From: Mycobacterium sp. UM_WGJ
GTDB taxonomy: Bacteria > Actinomycetota > Actinomycetes > Mycobacteriales > Mycobacteriaceae
Length of the DNA: 56,566 nucleotides
Reading direction: 5' to 3'
NCBI RefSeq assembly: GCF_000455125.1
Contig: NZ_AUWR01000029.1
Span: 1 to 56,566 of the forward strand
The notes under the pieces are model-generated. The model did no database searches. It was not told the DNA's origin and worked only from the letters and a program-made list of their open reading frames with translations. Positions 1 through 12,816 of the stretch are shown piece by piece. Within the stretch, counting starts at the first letter, position 1, and every line of letters begins with the position of its first letter. Position numbers and translations under genes: made by a program.

Positions 1-26
1 GGACACCGCCGAACACAACATTAAGC

Positions 27-58
27 CCTGTGCCCCCCAAGAAATTGGGGGGCACAGG
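27..58 (+). terminator. Strong hairpin, probable terminator of the upstream unit
   Basis: A perfect 14-bp inverted repeat (27-40 with 45-58) closes a GAAA tetraloop. The stem contains six consecutive G-C pairs. No T-run follows, as is usual for mycobacterial terminators. It lies before the first gene and most likely ends a unit to the left. Confidence 0.75.
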
Positions 59-177
59 CATTTCATGCATATCCCATTGTTTTACGCGCACAGATAGCGC
101 ATATGCGACCGTGTCAAGAGGTCGGCGATCCCCGCCGTATCCTTTTCGGTAGCACTGTTACAACCGGAGGGCGCGAG

Positions 178-2316
178 GTGGCCGAACACGGCAAAGGCGG
201 CGACGGGCCGCGGGGCGGCGGCAGGGGCGCCGGCGACGCCGGGCGACGAGGCCGGCCCGGGCAATCCGGGGGCCGACCCGGGCAATCCGGTGGTCGGCCC
301 GGGCAGTCCGGTGGTGGCTCGTTCCGGGGATCCGGCGATCAGCGTCGGACCCCCCGTGGCGCGGGACCGGACCGGGATCGTCGTTCCCAGCCGCCGCGCG
401 ACCGCGACGGCAACCCGCGTCCCGCATGGGACCGGGACGGCAGTCCGCGACCGCCCCGGGACCGGGACGGGAGCCCGCGACCGCCGCGCGACCGCGACAG
501 CAGCCCGCGACCGCCCCGGGATCGTGACGGTGGCTCCCGGCCGCCCCGCGACTTCGACCGTTCGTCTCGGCCGCGGCGGGACTTCGACAGCACGTCACGG
601 CCCCCGCGGGCTTCCGGCGAGGAAACGACCCAGCGCTACGACGACCCGCCGCTGCCCGACGGAGTCGAGCCCAAGCAGCTGGCCCCGGAAGTTCGCCGGG
701 AGCTGAGCACGCTCAACCGGGCCACCGCCGACGCCGTGGCCTGCCACCTGGTGGCCGCCGGCATGCTGCTCGACGACGATCCGGAAACCGCACTGCTGCA
801 CGCCAAGGCCGCCCGGTCCCGCTCCACGCGGATCACCGCGGTCCGCGAAGCCGTCGGGATCGCCGCCTATCAGTGTGGTGACTGGTCGCAGGCGCTGGGC
901 GAGTTGCGGGCAGCACGACGGATGGGCAGCAAGTCCGCGCTGCTGCCGCTGATCGCCGACTGCGAACGCGGCCTGGGCCGTCCTCAGCGGGCGATCGAGT
1001 TGGCGACCGGCCCGGATGCCGAGCAGCTCGAGGGCGACGAGGCCGATGAGATGCGGATCGTCGCCGCCGGTGCTCGCGCCGACCTGGGGCAGCTGGAGCA
1101 GGCGCTGACAGTGCTGTCCTCGGCGCCGACCGACCCCGACCGGACCGGCTCGACGGTGGCCCGGCTGCACTACGCGCACGGCGAGACCCTGGTGGCACTC
1201 GGTCGCGAAGGCGAGGCGCTGGAGTGGTTCCTGCGGGCCGCGGCCGCCGACACCGAGGGCGTCACCGACGTCGAGGACCGCATCGCCGAGCTCGGCGGCG
1301 GAGCGGCGCTGGCCGAGGAATACGACTGCCTGCTGCTGGATCTGGACGGCACGGTGTTCCGCGGTGGCGAACCCACCGCCGGCGCTGTCGAAACCCTGGC
1401 CGAACTGCAGAGCCGAAAGCTGTTCATCACCAACAATTCGTCGCGCGGCGCGGAGCAGGTCGCAGCACATCTGAACCAGCTGGGCTTCACCGCCACCGCC
1501 GAGGACGTCGCCACCAGCGGGCAGATCGCGGCCGACCTGCTGGCCGGCCAACTGCCCGCCGGGGCACGGGTCCTGGTGCTGGGTGCCGAGTCGCTGGCGG
1601 CCGAGATCGGCGCCGTCGGACTGGAAGCGGTGCGGCTGGCTGAGGACGAACCGGCCGCCGTGATCCAGGGCCTGTCCACCGAGCTGGGCTGGGCCGACCT
1701 GGCCGAGGCGGCGCTGGCGATCCGTGCCGGGGCACTGTGGATGACCACCAATGTTGACAAGACGCTGCCGTCGGAGCGGGGCCTGCTGCCCGGCAACGGT
1801 TCGATGGTGGCCGCCCTGCAGGCTGCCACCGACGCCGAACCGCAGGTGGCCGGCAAGCCGGGCCCGGCGCTGCTGACCGCTGCGCTGACCCGCGGCGAGT
1901 TCTACGCCCCGCTGGTGGTCGGCGACCGGCTCGATACCGACATCGCCGCGGCCAACGCCGCCGCGCTGCCCAGCCTGATGGTGCTCACCGGAGTGAACTC
2001 CGCCCGCGACGCCGTCGGTGCGGTCGCCGAGCACCGTCCGACCTACCTCGGCCATGACCTGCGGGCGCTGCACATCGGCGCCGGCAAGCTGGCGATCGGG
2101 TCACAGCCGGAGTGGGACGTCACGGTGGAGGGCAGCACCGTCACCGTCGCCGCGGGACAACCCGAGGAAGACGGTGACGGGTTGTCGGTCGTCCGCGCGC
2201 TCGCCTCAGCGGTGTGGGAGGCCGAGCTCGTGGGCCGCTCGTTCACCGTCGCGGCCGCCGACGACACCGCGGACGCGGCACTGCAGCAGTGGTCCCTGCT
2301 CGGCACGTGGCCGTAA
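178..2316 (+). CDS. TPR-containing HAD-superfamily phosphatase, fusion of Rv1691-like and Rv1692-like proteins
   Basis: A protein of 712 aa in three parts. Residues 1-150 are low-complexity, rich in Gly, Arg, Pro and Asp. Residues about 190-380 are alpha-helical and TPR-like, matching the character of M. tuberculosis Rv1691. From about 386 it is a HAD-IIA phosphatase: motif I DLDGT at 388-392, motif II FITNNSS, a conserved Lys in AGKPGPAL and motif IV VVGDRLDTD. The HAD part closely resembles Rv1692, described as a glycerol-3-phosphate phosphatase in phospholipid recycling. In M. tuberculosis the two halves are separate adjacent genes; here the frame runs through without a stop. The GTG at 178 is chosen for the GGAGGG 8-13 nt upstream; an in-frame ATG at 103 lacks a ribosome-binding site. 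Confidence 0.9.
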   Translation: MAEHGKGGDGPRGGGRGAGDAGRRGRPGQSGGRPGQSGGRPGQSGGGSFRGSGDQRRTPRGAGPDRDRRSQPPRDRDGNPRPAWDRDGSPRPPRDRDGSPRPPRDRDSSPRPPRDRDGGSRPPRDFDRSSRPRRDFDSTSRPPRASGEETTQRYDDPPLPDGVEPKQLAPEVRRELSTLNRATADAVACHLVAAGMLLDDDPETALLHAKAARSRSTRITAVREAVGIAAYQCGDWSQALGELRAARRMGSKSALLPLIADCERGLGRPQRAIELATGPDAEQLEGDEADEMRIVAAGARADLGQLEQALTVLSSAPTDPDRTGSTVARLHYAHGETLVALGREGEALEWFLRAAAADTEGVTDVEDRIAELGGGAALAEEYDCLLLDLDGTVFRGGEPTAGAVETLAELQSRKLFITNNSSRGAEQVAAHLNQLGFTATAEDVATSGQIAADLLAGQLPAGARVLVLGAESLAAEIGAVGLEAVRLAEDEPAAVIQGLSTELGWADLAEAALAIRAGALWMTTNVDKTLPSERGLLPGNGSMVAALQAATDAEPQVAGKPGPALLTAALTRGEFYAPLVVGDRLDTDIAAANAAALPSLMVLTGVNSARDAVGAVAEHRPTYLGHDLRALHIGAGKLAIGSQPEWDVTVEGSTVTVAAGQPEEDGDGLSVVRALASAVWEAELVGRSFTVAAADDTADAALQQWSLLGTWP
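246..600 (+). repeat. In-frame tandem repeats encoding GQSGGRP and PRPPRDRDG units
   Basis: Three near-identical copies of a GQSGGRP-coding unit (246-315) are followed by at least six copies of a unit coding for variants of PRPPRDRDG (391-600). They form the disordered N-terminus of the TPR-HAD protein. The repeats alternate Arg and Asp, so the segment is a charged polyampholyte. Confidence 0.85.
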
Positions 2317-2327
2317 GCGGTATCGGC

Positions 2328-2333
2328 TAGCGT
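2328..2333 (+). promoter_or_regulatory. Candidate -10 hexamer TAGCGT
   Basis: TAGCGT lies 11 nt before the ATG at 2345. A start site 7 nt downstream of the hexamer would give a 4-nt leader. It may be an internal promoter for the Rv1693-like gene and tlyA. Confidence 0.35.
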
Positions 2334-2344
2334 GAGTGGCACCC

Positions 2345-2521
2345 ATGAACAGTGAGATTGAGGACGTCCGAGCACGTGTCGCGGCAGTGCTGGCCGAGTT
2401 GCCCGGCGAAGCCGAGCTGGCCGATCTGCCGGCCCACAGCGATCTGAACGCGCTGGCGCAGCGGCTCGAAGAGGCCCACCAGGTATTGGTGCGGGCGCTG
2501 GAGTCGGTGGAGAAGGGCTGA
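2345..2521 (+). CDS. Small conserved mycobacterial protein (Rv1693-like)
   Basis: A protein of 58 aa, acidic and predicted alpha-helical, with heptad-like Leu/Ala spacing that could form a short coiled coil. Its position between the Rv1692-like phosphatase and tlyA, and its size, match M. tuberculosis Rv1693. No function is known. The ATG at 2345 is preferred to a GTG at 2336 because the -10 hexamer ends at 2333. The stop is 7 nt from tlyA. Confidence 0.8.
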   Translation: MNSEIEDVRARVAAVLAELPGEAELADLPAHSDLNALAQRLEEAHQVLVRALESVEKG

Positions 2522-2528
2522 GTCAGGC

Positions 2529-3335
2529 ATGTCGCGGCGTGCTCGCGTCGACGCCGAACTGGTCCGGCGCGGATTGGCCCGGTCTCGTCAGCAGGCCGCC
2601 GAATTGATCGATGCCGGCAAGGTCACCATCGACGGCATCCCGGCGGTGAAGGCCGCCACCGCCGTGGCGGTGACCGCGGCGCTGGCGGTGGTGGACGACG
2701 GCGAACGCAGCTGGGTGTCGCGCGGGGCGCACAAGCTGATCGGTGCCCTGGACACCTTCGGTATCACCGTGACCGGCCGGCAGTGCCTGGACGCCGGCGC
2801 CTCGACCGGCGGATTCACCGAAGTGCTGCTGGACCGGGGCGCGGCCCGGGTGGCCGCCGTCGACGTCGGCTACGGGCAGTTGGCGTGGTCACTGCGCACC
2901 GACCCGCGGGTGGTGGTCATCGAACGCACCAATGTCCGTGGGCTGACGGTCGACATCATCGGCGGGCCCGCGGAGCTGATCGTGGCGGACCTGTCGTTCA
3001 TCTCGCTGGCGACGGTGTTGCCCGCGCTGGCTGGCTGCGCGTCACCGCACGCCGATATCGTGCCAATGGTGAAACCGCAGTTCGAGGTCGGACGACAACT
3101 GGTCGGTGCCGGCGGTGTGGTGTCGGACCCGGCCCTACGGGCCGATGCGGTCGTGTCGGTGGCGCACCGCGCCGAGGAACTGGGGTGGGGCACCGTCGCC
3201 GTCACCGCCAGTCCACTGCCGGGACCGTCCGGCAACGTCGAATACTTTCTGCATCTGCGCGCCGCCGCCGCGCCGCTGACCGGTGACGCGTTGCGCGCCG
3301 CCGTGCAGGATGCCGTCGCGAGGGGTCCGCAATGA
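2529..3335 (+). CDS. tlyA: TlyA, 16S/23S rRNA 2'-O-methyltransferase
   Basis: A protein of 268 aa with an N-terminal S4 RNA-binding domain (about 1-60, starting [19 protein letters not shown]) and an FtsJ-type methyltransferase domain. The SAM-binding motif is [15 protein letters not shown] and the catalytic region includes VADLSFISL and VKPQFE. In M. tuberculosis TlyA methylates C1409 of 16S and C1920 of 23S rRNA, and its loss confers capreomycin resistance. It overlaps nadK by 4 nt (ATGA), implying coupled translation. Confidence 0.96.
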   Translation: MSRRARVDAELVRRGLARSRQQAAELIDAGKVTIDGIPAVKAATAVAVTAALAVVDDGERSWVSRGAHKLIGALDTFGITVTGRQCLDAGASTGGFTEVLLDRGAARVAAVDVGYGQLAWSLRTDPRVVVIERTNVRGLTVDIIGGPAELIVADLSFISLATVLPALAGCASPHADIVPMVKPQFEVGRQLVGAGGVVSDPALRADAVVSVAHRAEELGWGTVAVTASPLPGPSGNVEYFLHLRAAAAPLTGDALRAAVQDAVARGPQ

Positions 3336-4267
3336 CCAGTGGAGATCATCAACGCACCGTGCTGCTGGTGGTGCACAGCGGTCGGGAAGAGGCCACCGAC
3401 ACCGCCCGCCGCGTCGAGAAGGTGCTCGCCGAACACGGCATCGCGCTGCGCGTGCTGACCGCCGAAGCCGTCGACAAGGGCGCGCTGCACGCCGGTTCTG
3501 ACGACGCCCGTGAAGTCGGGGTCGCGATCGACCTGGTGGACCCCGACAACGGGGCGGCCGAGGGCTGCGAACTGGTCCTGGTGCTCGGCGGTGATGGAAC
3601 CTTCCTGCGCGCCGCGGAACTGGCCCGCAGCGCCGACATCCCGGTGCTGGGCGTCAATCTGGGCCGGATCGGGTTTCTGGCCGAAGCGGAAGCCGACACC
3701 ATCGACCAGGTCCTGGACAAGATCATCGCCCGCGACTACCGGGTGGAAGACCGGATGACGCTGGACGTCGTGGTGCGCGTCGACGGCGAGATCACCGACA
3801 GCGGGTGGGCGCTCAACGAGGCCAGCATGGAGAAGGGCCCGCGGTTGGGCGTGCTGGGCGTGGTCGTCGAGGTGGACGGCCGGCCGGTGTCGACGTTCGG
3901 CTGTGACGGGGTGCTGGTGTCGACCCCGACCGGATCCACCGCCTACGCGTTCTCCGCCGGCGGGCCGGTGCTGTGGCCCGATCTGGACGCGATCCTGGTG
4001 GTGCCCAACAACGCTCACGCGCTGTTCGCCCGGCCCATGGTCACCAGTCCCGCCTCCACGATCGCGATCGAGGTGGAGTCCAGCGACGGCCACCCCGCGC
4101 TGGTGTTCTGCGACGGTCGCCGCAGAATGCTGGTGCCCGCCGGTGGTCGCCTCGAGGTGCAGCGCGGCGTCAGCCCGGTGAAGTGGGCTCGGCTGGGCCG
4201 CTCGCCGTTCACCGACCGCCTGGTGCGCAAATTCCGGCTGCCGGTCACCGGCTGGCGCGGACAGTAG
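3332..4267 (+). CDS. nadK: NAD kinase
   Basis: A protein of 311 aa that phosphorylates NAD to NADP. The diagnostic GGDGT motif is in [16 protein letters not shown], followed by the [10 protein letters not shown] segment and the NE/D-rich C-terminal substrate region ([10 protein letters not shown]). Length and order match M. tuberculosis Rv1695 (PpnK). It overlaps tlyA by 4 nt and is 13 nt from recN, within one forward operon. Confidence 0.96.
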   Translation: MTSGDHQRTVLLVVHSGREEATDTARRVEKVLAEHGIALRVLTAEAVDKGALHAGSDDAREVGVAIDLVDPDNGAAEGCELVLVLGGDGTFLRAAELARSADIPVLGVNLGRIGFLAEAEADTIDQVLDKIIARDYRVEDRMTLDVVVRVDGEITDSGWALNEASMEKGPRLGVLGVVVEVDGRPVSTFGCDGVLVSTPTGSTAYAFSAGGPVLWPDLDAILVVPNNAHALFARPMVTSPASTIAIEVESSDGHPALVFCDGRRRMLVPAGGRLEVQRGVSPVKWARLGRSPFTDRLVRKFRLPVTGWRGQ

Positions 4268-4280
4268 GGGTGCGCCTGAG

Positions 4281-6074
4281 GTGCTGACTGAGATCCGTAT
4301 CGAGTCCCTGGGCGCCATCAGCGCGGCCACCGCTGAATTCGACCGCGGACTGACCGTACTGACCGGCGAGACCGGCACCGGCAAGACGATGGTGGTCACC
4401 GGGTTGCACCTGCTCGGTGGTGCGCGCGCCGATGCCAACCGGGTGCGTTCCGGCGCCGCCCGTGCCGTGGTGGAGGGCAGGTTCTGCACCGCGGATCTGG
4501 CGCCGGCCGCGGCCGGGCAGATCGACGAACTGCTCGAGGCGGCCGGGGCCGAGCGCGACGAGGACGGCACGGTGATCGCGGCCCGCTCGGTCAGCCGCGA
4601 CGGCCCCTCGCGGGCCTACCTGGGTGGTCGCGGGGTGCCGGCGAAATCGCTGACCGGTTTCACCGGCAGCCTGTTGACGTTGCACGGCCAGAACGATCAG
4701 CTGCGGTTGATGCGCCCGGACGAACAGCGTGCGGCGCTGGATCGCTACGCCGCGGTGGGCGCCCGGCTGGAGCGTTACCGCGGCGCGCGCGAGGCCTGGC
4801 AGTCGGCCCGACGCGAGCTGGTCGAACGCCGCGACCGTGCTCGGGAACTGGCTCAGGAAGCCGACCGGCTCACGTTCGCGCTACGCGAGATCGACGCCGT
4901 CGACCCCCGGGCCGGTGAAGACGACGCGCTGACCGCCGACATCCGGCGGCTCTCCGAACTTGACGCGCTGCGCGCCGCGGCCGAGGGTGCGCGGGGGGCT
5001 CTGGCCGGCTTCGAGGATGCGACCGAGGCACTCGGTATGGCCGACGGGCCGAACTCGGCAACCGATCGGCTGGGGCAGGCGAAGGCGGCGTTGAGCGGCA
5101 CCGACGACACCGTGCTGCAGGCGCTGGGCGATCAGCTCGGCGAGGCGCTCACCGTGGTGGGCGATGTGGCCCGCGAACTCGGCAGTTATCTCGATGATCT
5201 GCCCACCGGCGCCGACGCCCTCGACGCCAAGCTGGCCCGCCAGGCCGAGCTGCGCAGCCTGACCCGCAAATACGCCGCCGACATCGACGGGGTGCTGGCC
5301 TGGGCCGCGCAGTCCCGGGAACGGCTGACCCAGCTCGACGTCTCCGAGGAAGCACTCGCCGAGCTGGCCCGCCGTGTCGACGCGCTGGGCGAGCAGGTGG
5401 CCAAGGCCGCCACCGACCTCAGTGCGGCGCGCACCAAGGCGGCCGGGGGGCTGGCCAAGGCGGTCAGCGCCGAGCTGTCCGGGTTGGCCATGGCCGACGC
5501 CGAGTTCAGCATCGAGGTCAGCACCAGCCCGGCCGCCGCCGAGGATCCGGCCGCGTTGCGGTTGCCGTCGGGGCAGACCGTGCACGCCGGCGCCGACGGT
5601 ATCGACGATGTCGAGTTCGGACTGGCCCCGCACCGCGGCATGACGGTGCTGCCGCTGGCCAAGAGCGCCTCCGGCGGGGAGCTGTCGCGGGTGATGCTGG
5701 CGCTGGAGGTGGTGCTGGCCACCTCATCGCGGCAGTCGGCCGGCACCACGATGGTGTTCGACGAGGTCGACGCCGGAGTGGGCGGGCGGGCCGCGGTGCA
5801 GATCGGGCGGCGGCTGGCCCGGTTGGCTCGCACCCATCAGGTCATCGTGGTGACGCACCTGCCGCAGGTGGCGGCCTACGCCGACGTGCACCTGATGGTC
5901 GAGCCCACCGGGCGGCAGGGCGCCAGCGGGGTGCGGCGGCTGGAGGGCGAGGACCGGGTCGGCGAGCTGGCCCGGATGCTGGCCGGGCTGGGGGAGACCG
6001 ACACCGCCCGGGCGCACGCGCGCGAGCTGCTGGATGCCGCGCAAGAGGATCGGGGCGCGGGCGCCGACAGCTGA
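4281..6074 (+). CDS. recN: DNA repair protein RecN
   Basis: A protein of 597 aa, an SMC-like ATPase acting in double-strand-break repair. The Walker A GETGTGKT is near residue 30, long helical coiled-coil arms occupy about 150-370, and the ABC signature SASGGELSRVMLALE with the D-loop/Walker B FDEVDAGVGG lies near 455-500. It starts with GTG. I saw no LexA box just upstream, which fits its position inside the tlyA-nadK operon. Confidence 0.96.
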   Translation: MLTEIRIESLGAISAATAEFDRGLTVLTGETGTGKTMVVTGLHLLGGARADANRVRSGAARAVVEGRFCTADLAPAAAGQIDELLEAAGAERDEDGTVIAARSVSRDGPSRAYLGGRGVPAKSLTGFTGSLLTLHGQNDQLRLMRPDEQRAALDRYAAVGARLERYRGAREAWQSARRELVERRDRARELAQEADRLTFALREIDAVDPRAGEDDALTADIRRLSELDALRAAAEGARGALAGFEDATEALGMADGPNSATDRLGQAKAALSGTDDTVLQALGDQLGEALTVVGDVARELGSYLDDLPTGADALDAKLARQAELRSLTRKYAADIDGVLAWAAQSRERLTQLDVSEEALAELARRVDALGEQVAKAATDLSAARTKAAGGLAKAVSAELSGLAMADAEFSIEVSTSPAAAEDPAALRLPSGQTVHAGADGIDDVEFGLAPHRGMTVLPLAKSASGGELSRVMLALEVVLATSSRQSAGTTMVFDEVDAGVGGRAAVQIGRRLARLARTHQVIVVTHLPQVAAYADVHLMVEPTGRQGASGVRRLEGEDRVGELARMLAGLGETDTARAHARELLDAAQEDRGAGADS

Positions 6075-6149
6075 GCCGCACGGGGTCACCGCCGTGTGAC
6101 TGATGTGACGCGATGAAACTTCTGGGGCTGGTGTTACGGCGCGCCTCCC

Positions 6150-6184
6150 GCGATTCTCGCGACGTCCCGGCCAGAATCGCGGCC
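6150..6184 (+). promoter_or_regulatory. Candidate promoter with inverted repeat upstream of the SteA-like gene
   Basis: A 7-bp inverted repeat (GCGATTC 6150-6156, GAATCGC 6174-6180) overlaps a CAGAAT hexamer (6172-6177) placed exactly 7 nt before the ATG at 6185. This is the spacing of a leaderless promoter, although the first base is C rather than T. Confidence 0.35.
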
Positions 6185-7366
6185 ATGAAGATGTCTGCGC
6201 TGCTGTCTCGTAACACCGCCCGGCCTGGCCTTGTCGGTACGGCTCGGGTTGACCACGACATCGACCGACTGCTGCGCAGGGTGGGCCCCGGCGACATCGT
6301 GGTCCTCGACATTCTCGACCTGGACCGGATCACCGCCGACGCATTGGTGGAAGCCCAGATCGCCGGCGTCGTCAACGCCTCGGCATCGATCTCCGGGCGC
6401 TACCCCAACCTGGGGCCGGAGGTGCTGGTCGCCAACGGCGTTACGCTGATCGACGAAGCCGGCCCCACGGTGTTCAAGAAGATCCGCGACGGCGCCAAGA
6501 TCCGGCTCCACAACGGCGCCGTCTACTCCGGCGACCGTCGGCTGGCCCGCGGCGTCGAACGCAGCGACGTCGAGATCGCCGACATGATGATCGAGGCCAA
6601 GAGCGGGCTGGTGGCCCACCTGGAGTCCTTCGCCGGCAATACCATCGAGTTCATTCGCAGCGAGAGCCCGCTGCTGATCGACGGGATCGGGATTCCCGAG
6701 ATCGATGTCGACCTGCGGCGCCGCCACGTGGTGCTGGTCGGCGGCGAAGCCAGTGCCGCCGAAGACCTCAAATGCCTCAAACCCTTCATCAAGGAGTACC
6801 AGCCGGTGCTGATCGGCGTCGGCGTCGGAGCCGACGTGCTGCGCAAGGCCGGCTACCGCCCGCAGCTGATCGTCGGCGACCCCGACCAGATGAGCGCCGA
6901 GGTGCTGCGCTGCGGCTCGCAGGTCGTGCTGCCAGCCGACGCCGACGGCCACGCCCCCGGTCTGGAGCGCATCCAGGACCTGGGTGTCGGGGCCATGACC
7001 TTCCCGGCCGCCGGATCCGCGATGGACCTGGCACTGCTGCTGGCCGACCACCACGGTGCGGCGCTGCTGGTGACGGCCGGGCACACCGCCAACATCGAGA
7101 CGTTCTTCGACCGGACCCGTCAGCTGAGCAACCCGTCGATGTTCATGACCCGGCTCAAGGTCGGCGAGAAGCTGGTGGACGCCCGCGCCGTCGCCACGCT
7201 CTACCGCAGCAGGATCTCGGCCGGGGCGATCGCGCTGCTCGTGCTGACCATGCTGGTGGCGATCGTCGTCGCATTGTGGGTCTCGCGGACCGACGCCGTG
7301 GTGCTCGAGTGGCTCGGCACCTACTGGCAGCACCTGTCGCAGTGGCTGCGGCACTGGGTGACCTAA
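6185..7366 (+). CDS. steA: SteA-like membrane protein (Rv1697 homologue)
   Basis: A protein of 393 aa, the same length as M. tuberculosis Rv1697, with a cytoplasmic N-terminal region resembling thiamin-pyrophosphokinase-like folds (VGDPDQMSAEVLRC, LPADADGHAPGLERIQ) and one C-terminal transmembrane helix (about 344-366). In Corynebacterium glutamicum the homologous SteA and SteB act together in cell separation with RipA; the next gene is the SteB/MctB homologue, so the pair is conserved. The ATG at 6185 gives the Rv1697-like N-terminus; an in-frame ATG at 6113 adds 24 non-conserved residues. Confidence 0.9.
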   Translation: MKMSALLSRNTARPGLVGTARVDHDIDRLLRRVGPGDIVVLDILDLDRITADALVEAQIAGVVNASASISGRYPNLGPEVLVANGVTLIDEAGPTVFKKIRDGAKIRLHNGAVYSGDRRLARGVERSDVEIADMMIEAKSGLVAHLESFAGNTIEFIRSESPLLIDGIGIPEIDVDLRRRHVVLVGGEASAAEDLKCLKPFIKEYQPVLIGVGVGADVLRKAGYRPQLIVGDPDQMSAEVLRCGSQVVLPADADGHAPGLERIQDLGVGAMTFPAAGSAMDLALLLADHHGAALLVTAGHTANIETFFDRTRQLSNPSMFMTRLKVGEKLVDARAVATLYRSRISAGAIALLVLTMLVAIVVALWVSRTDAVVLEWLGTYWQHLSQWLRHWVT

Positions 7367-7403
7367 TAGGGATCGACGCACAAGGATCGGGGTCAGCACC
7401 GCC

Positions 7404-11865
<4,462 letters not shown>

Positions 11866-11868
11866 TTC

Positions 11869-11935
11869 TTTACGGCTCGAGCGTGCGTGTCTGCCCGCCG
11901 ACACGCCGTAAAAACTGTCCTTCTGCGCACGCTCG
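11869..11935. repeat. Interleaved inverted repeats between convergent genes
   Basis: Two competing palindromes share this 79-nt gap. One pairs TTTACGGC (11869-11876) with GCCGTAAA (11905-11912), with GTGTC/GACAC (11887-11891, 11900-11904) stacked inside. The other pairs CGAGCGTGCG (11878-11887) with CGCACGCTCG (11926-11935). Both are perfect. It probably terminates transcription from both convergent genes. Confidence 0.7.
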
Positions 11936-11944
11936 CGCCAGGTA

Positions 11945-12700
11945 CTAGCCGCCCAGGTAGGTCGACTCGAGCACCAGGTCGTGCAGCAGGCTCTGGTACT
12001 CCACGTGCGTTTTGTGTTCGACGGTGTCCCACCGCGAGCCCTGCTGGGCCTGCATGTACTCGCGGTAGCGCGGTGCGCCGGGCAGCTTGACGTTGTCGGC
12101 CACCACCGCCGCCCCCGGACGCAGCCAGCCCCGATCGAGGATGGCCTGCAAGTCGGGCAGGTAGGCGTCCTTGTCGTGGTCGATGAACAAGAAGTCCAGC
12201 CCGCCGGCGGCAAAACCGTGCTTGGCGGTCAAGGCGTCCAGGGTGCGACCGCCGTCGCCGATGGTGCCCACCACGCACGTCACCCGGTCGGCCACCCCGG
12301 CGTGCGCCCAGATCCGCCGGGCGTTGGCGGCGTTGGCCTCGGCCAGCTCGATCGAGTAGATCCGCGCCGACGGTGCCGCGCGCGCGATCCGCAGCGCGCT
12401 GTAGCCGCAGTAGGTGCCCAGCTCCAATGCCAGCGCCGGATTGACCCGCTGTACCGCGGCGTCCAGCAGCAGGCCCTTCTCATCGCCGATATTGATCAGC
12501 AAAGACTTCTCGTAGGCGAACTCGTCGATGCGGGCGAGCACGTCGTCGATGTCGCCGGCCCGGGCCTTGGCCAGCACGAAGTCGACCGCTGCCGCCTCGC
12601 GGCCGTCGCCGATCTGACCCGTGGTGACGATGTTGCGCGCGCCGGTGGCCATCCGCAGGAACGACCACCGCAGGAAGGGCAGACGTCGTTTGAGGCTCAT
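11945..12700 (-). CDS. SAM-dependent O-methyltransferase (Rv1703c-like)
   Basis: A protein of 251 aa of the catechol/caffeoyl-CoA O-methyltransferase type. Motif I is [12 protein letters not shown], the acidic SAM ribose contact is [10 protein letters not shown], and metal/catalytic residues lie in [13 protein letters not shown] and ADNVKLPG. The N-terminus [12 protein letters not shown] matches Rv1703c. The ATG at 12700 is fixed by a leaderless promoter. In M. tuberculosis cycA and PPE22/23 lie between this gene and the ParA-like gene; here they are absent. Confidence 0.9.
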   Translation of the reverse strand: MSLKRRLPFLRWSFLRMATGARNIVTTGQIGDGREAAAVDFVLAKARAGDIDDVLARIDEFAYEKSLLINIGDEKGLLLDAAVQRVNPALALELGTYCGYSALRIARAAPSARIYSIELAEANAANARRIWAHAGVADRVTCVVGTIGDGGRTLDALTAKHGFAAGGLDFLFIDHDKDAYLPDLQAILDRGWLRPGAAVVADNVKLPGAPRYREYMQAQQGSRWDTVEHKTHVEYQSLLHDLVLESTYLGG

Positions 12701-12707
12701 GGCTGCG

Positions 12708-12713
12708 ATCCTA
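12708..12713 (-). promoter_or_regulatory. -10 hexamer TAGGAT, leaderless promoter
   Basis: On the minus strand TAGGAT is followed by 7 nt and then the ATG of the O-methyltransferase, so transcription should begin on the start codon. Confidence 0.55.
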
Positions 12714-12770
12714 TGACCGTCGGCACCGCATTCACTGGTCATGTGGCTAATACAGACGCCGGACACCTAT

Positions 12771-12776
12771 TAGACT
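12771..12776 (+). promoter_or_regulatory. -10 hexamer TAGACT, leaderless promoter of the ParA/scpAB operon
   Basis: TAGACT is followed by 7 nt and an ATG at 12784, which opens a 10-codon upstream ORF rather than the ParA-like gene. The spacing predicts a leaderless transcript beginning with this small ORF. Confidence 0.55.
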
Positions 12777-12783
12777 TCTGCGG

Positions 12784-12816
12784 ATGTCCGCCACCACAGC
12801 GCCGGTTCGGCCATGA
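12784..12816 (+). CDS. Leaderless upstream ORF (MSATTAPVRP)
   Basis: Ten codons, ATG 12784 to TGA 12814-12816. Its stop overlaps the ATG of the ParA-like gene (12813) in an ATGA junction, so ribosomes ending here could reinitiate on the main gene. No Shine-Dalgarno sequence precedes it; the upstream hexamer predicts a leaderless start. It may be a regulatory or coupling peptide. Product expression is unproven. Confidence 0.5.
   Translation: MSATTAPVRP

Noticed and set aside
103-177. N-terminal extension of the TPR-HAD protein from ATG 103
   Set aside because: No ribosome-binding site before 103, whereas GTG 178 has GGAGGG upstream.
595-2073. Long minus-strand frame opposite the TPR-HAD gene
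   Set aside because: It has shadow-type composition (QQRRG, HRQAG) and conflicts with a clear HAD domain on the plus strand.
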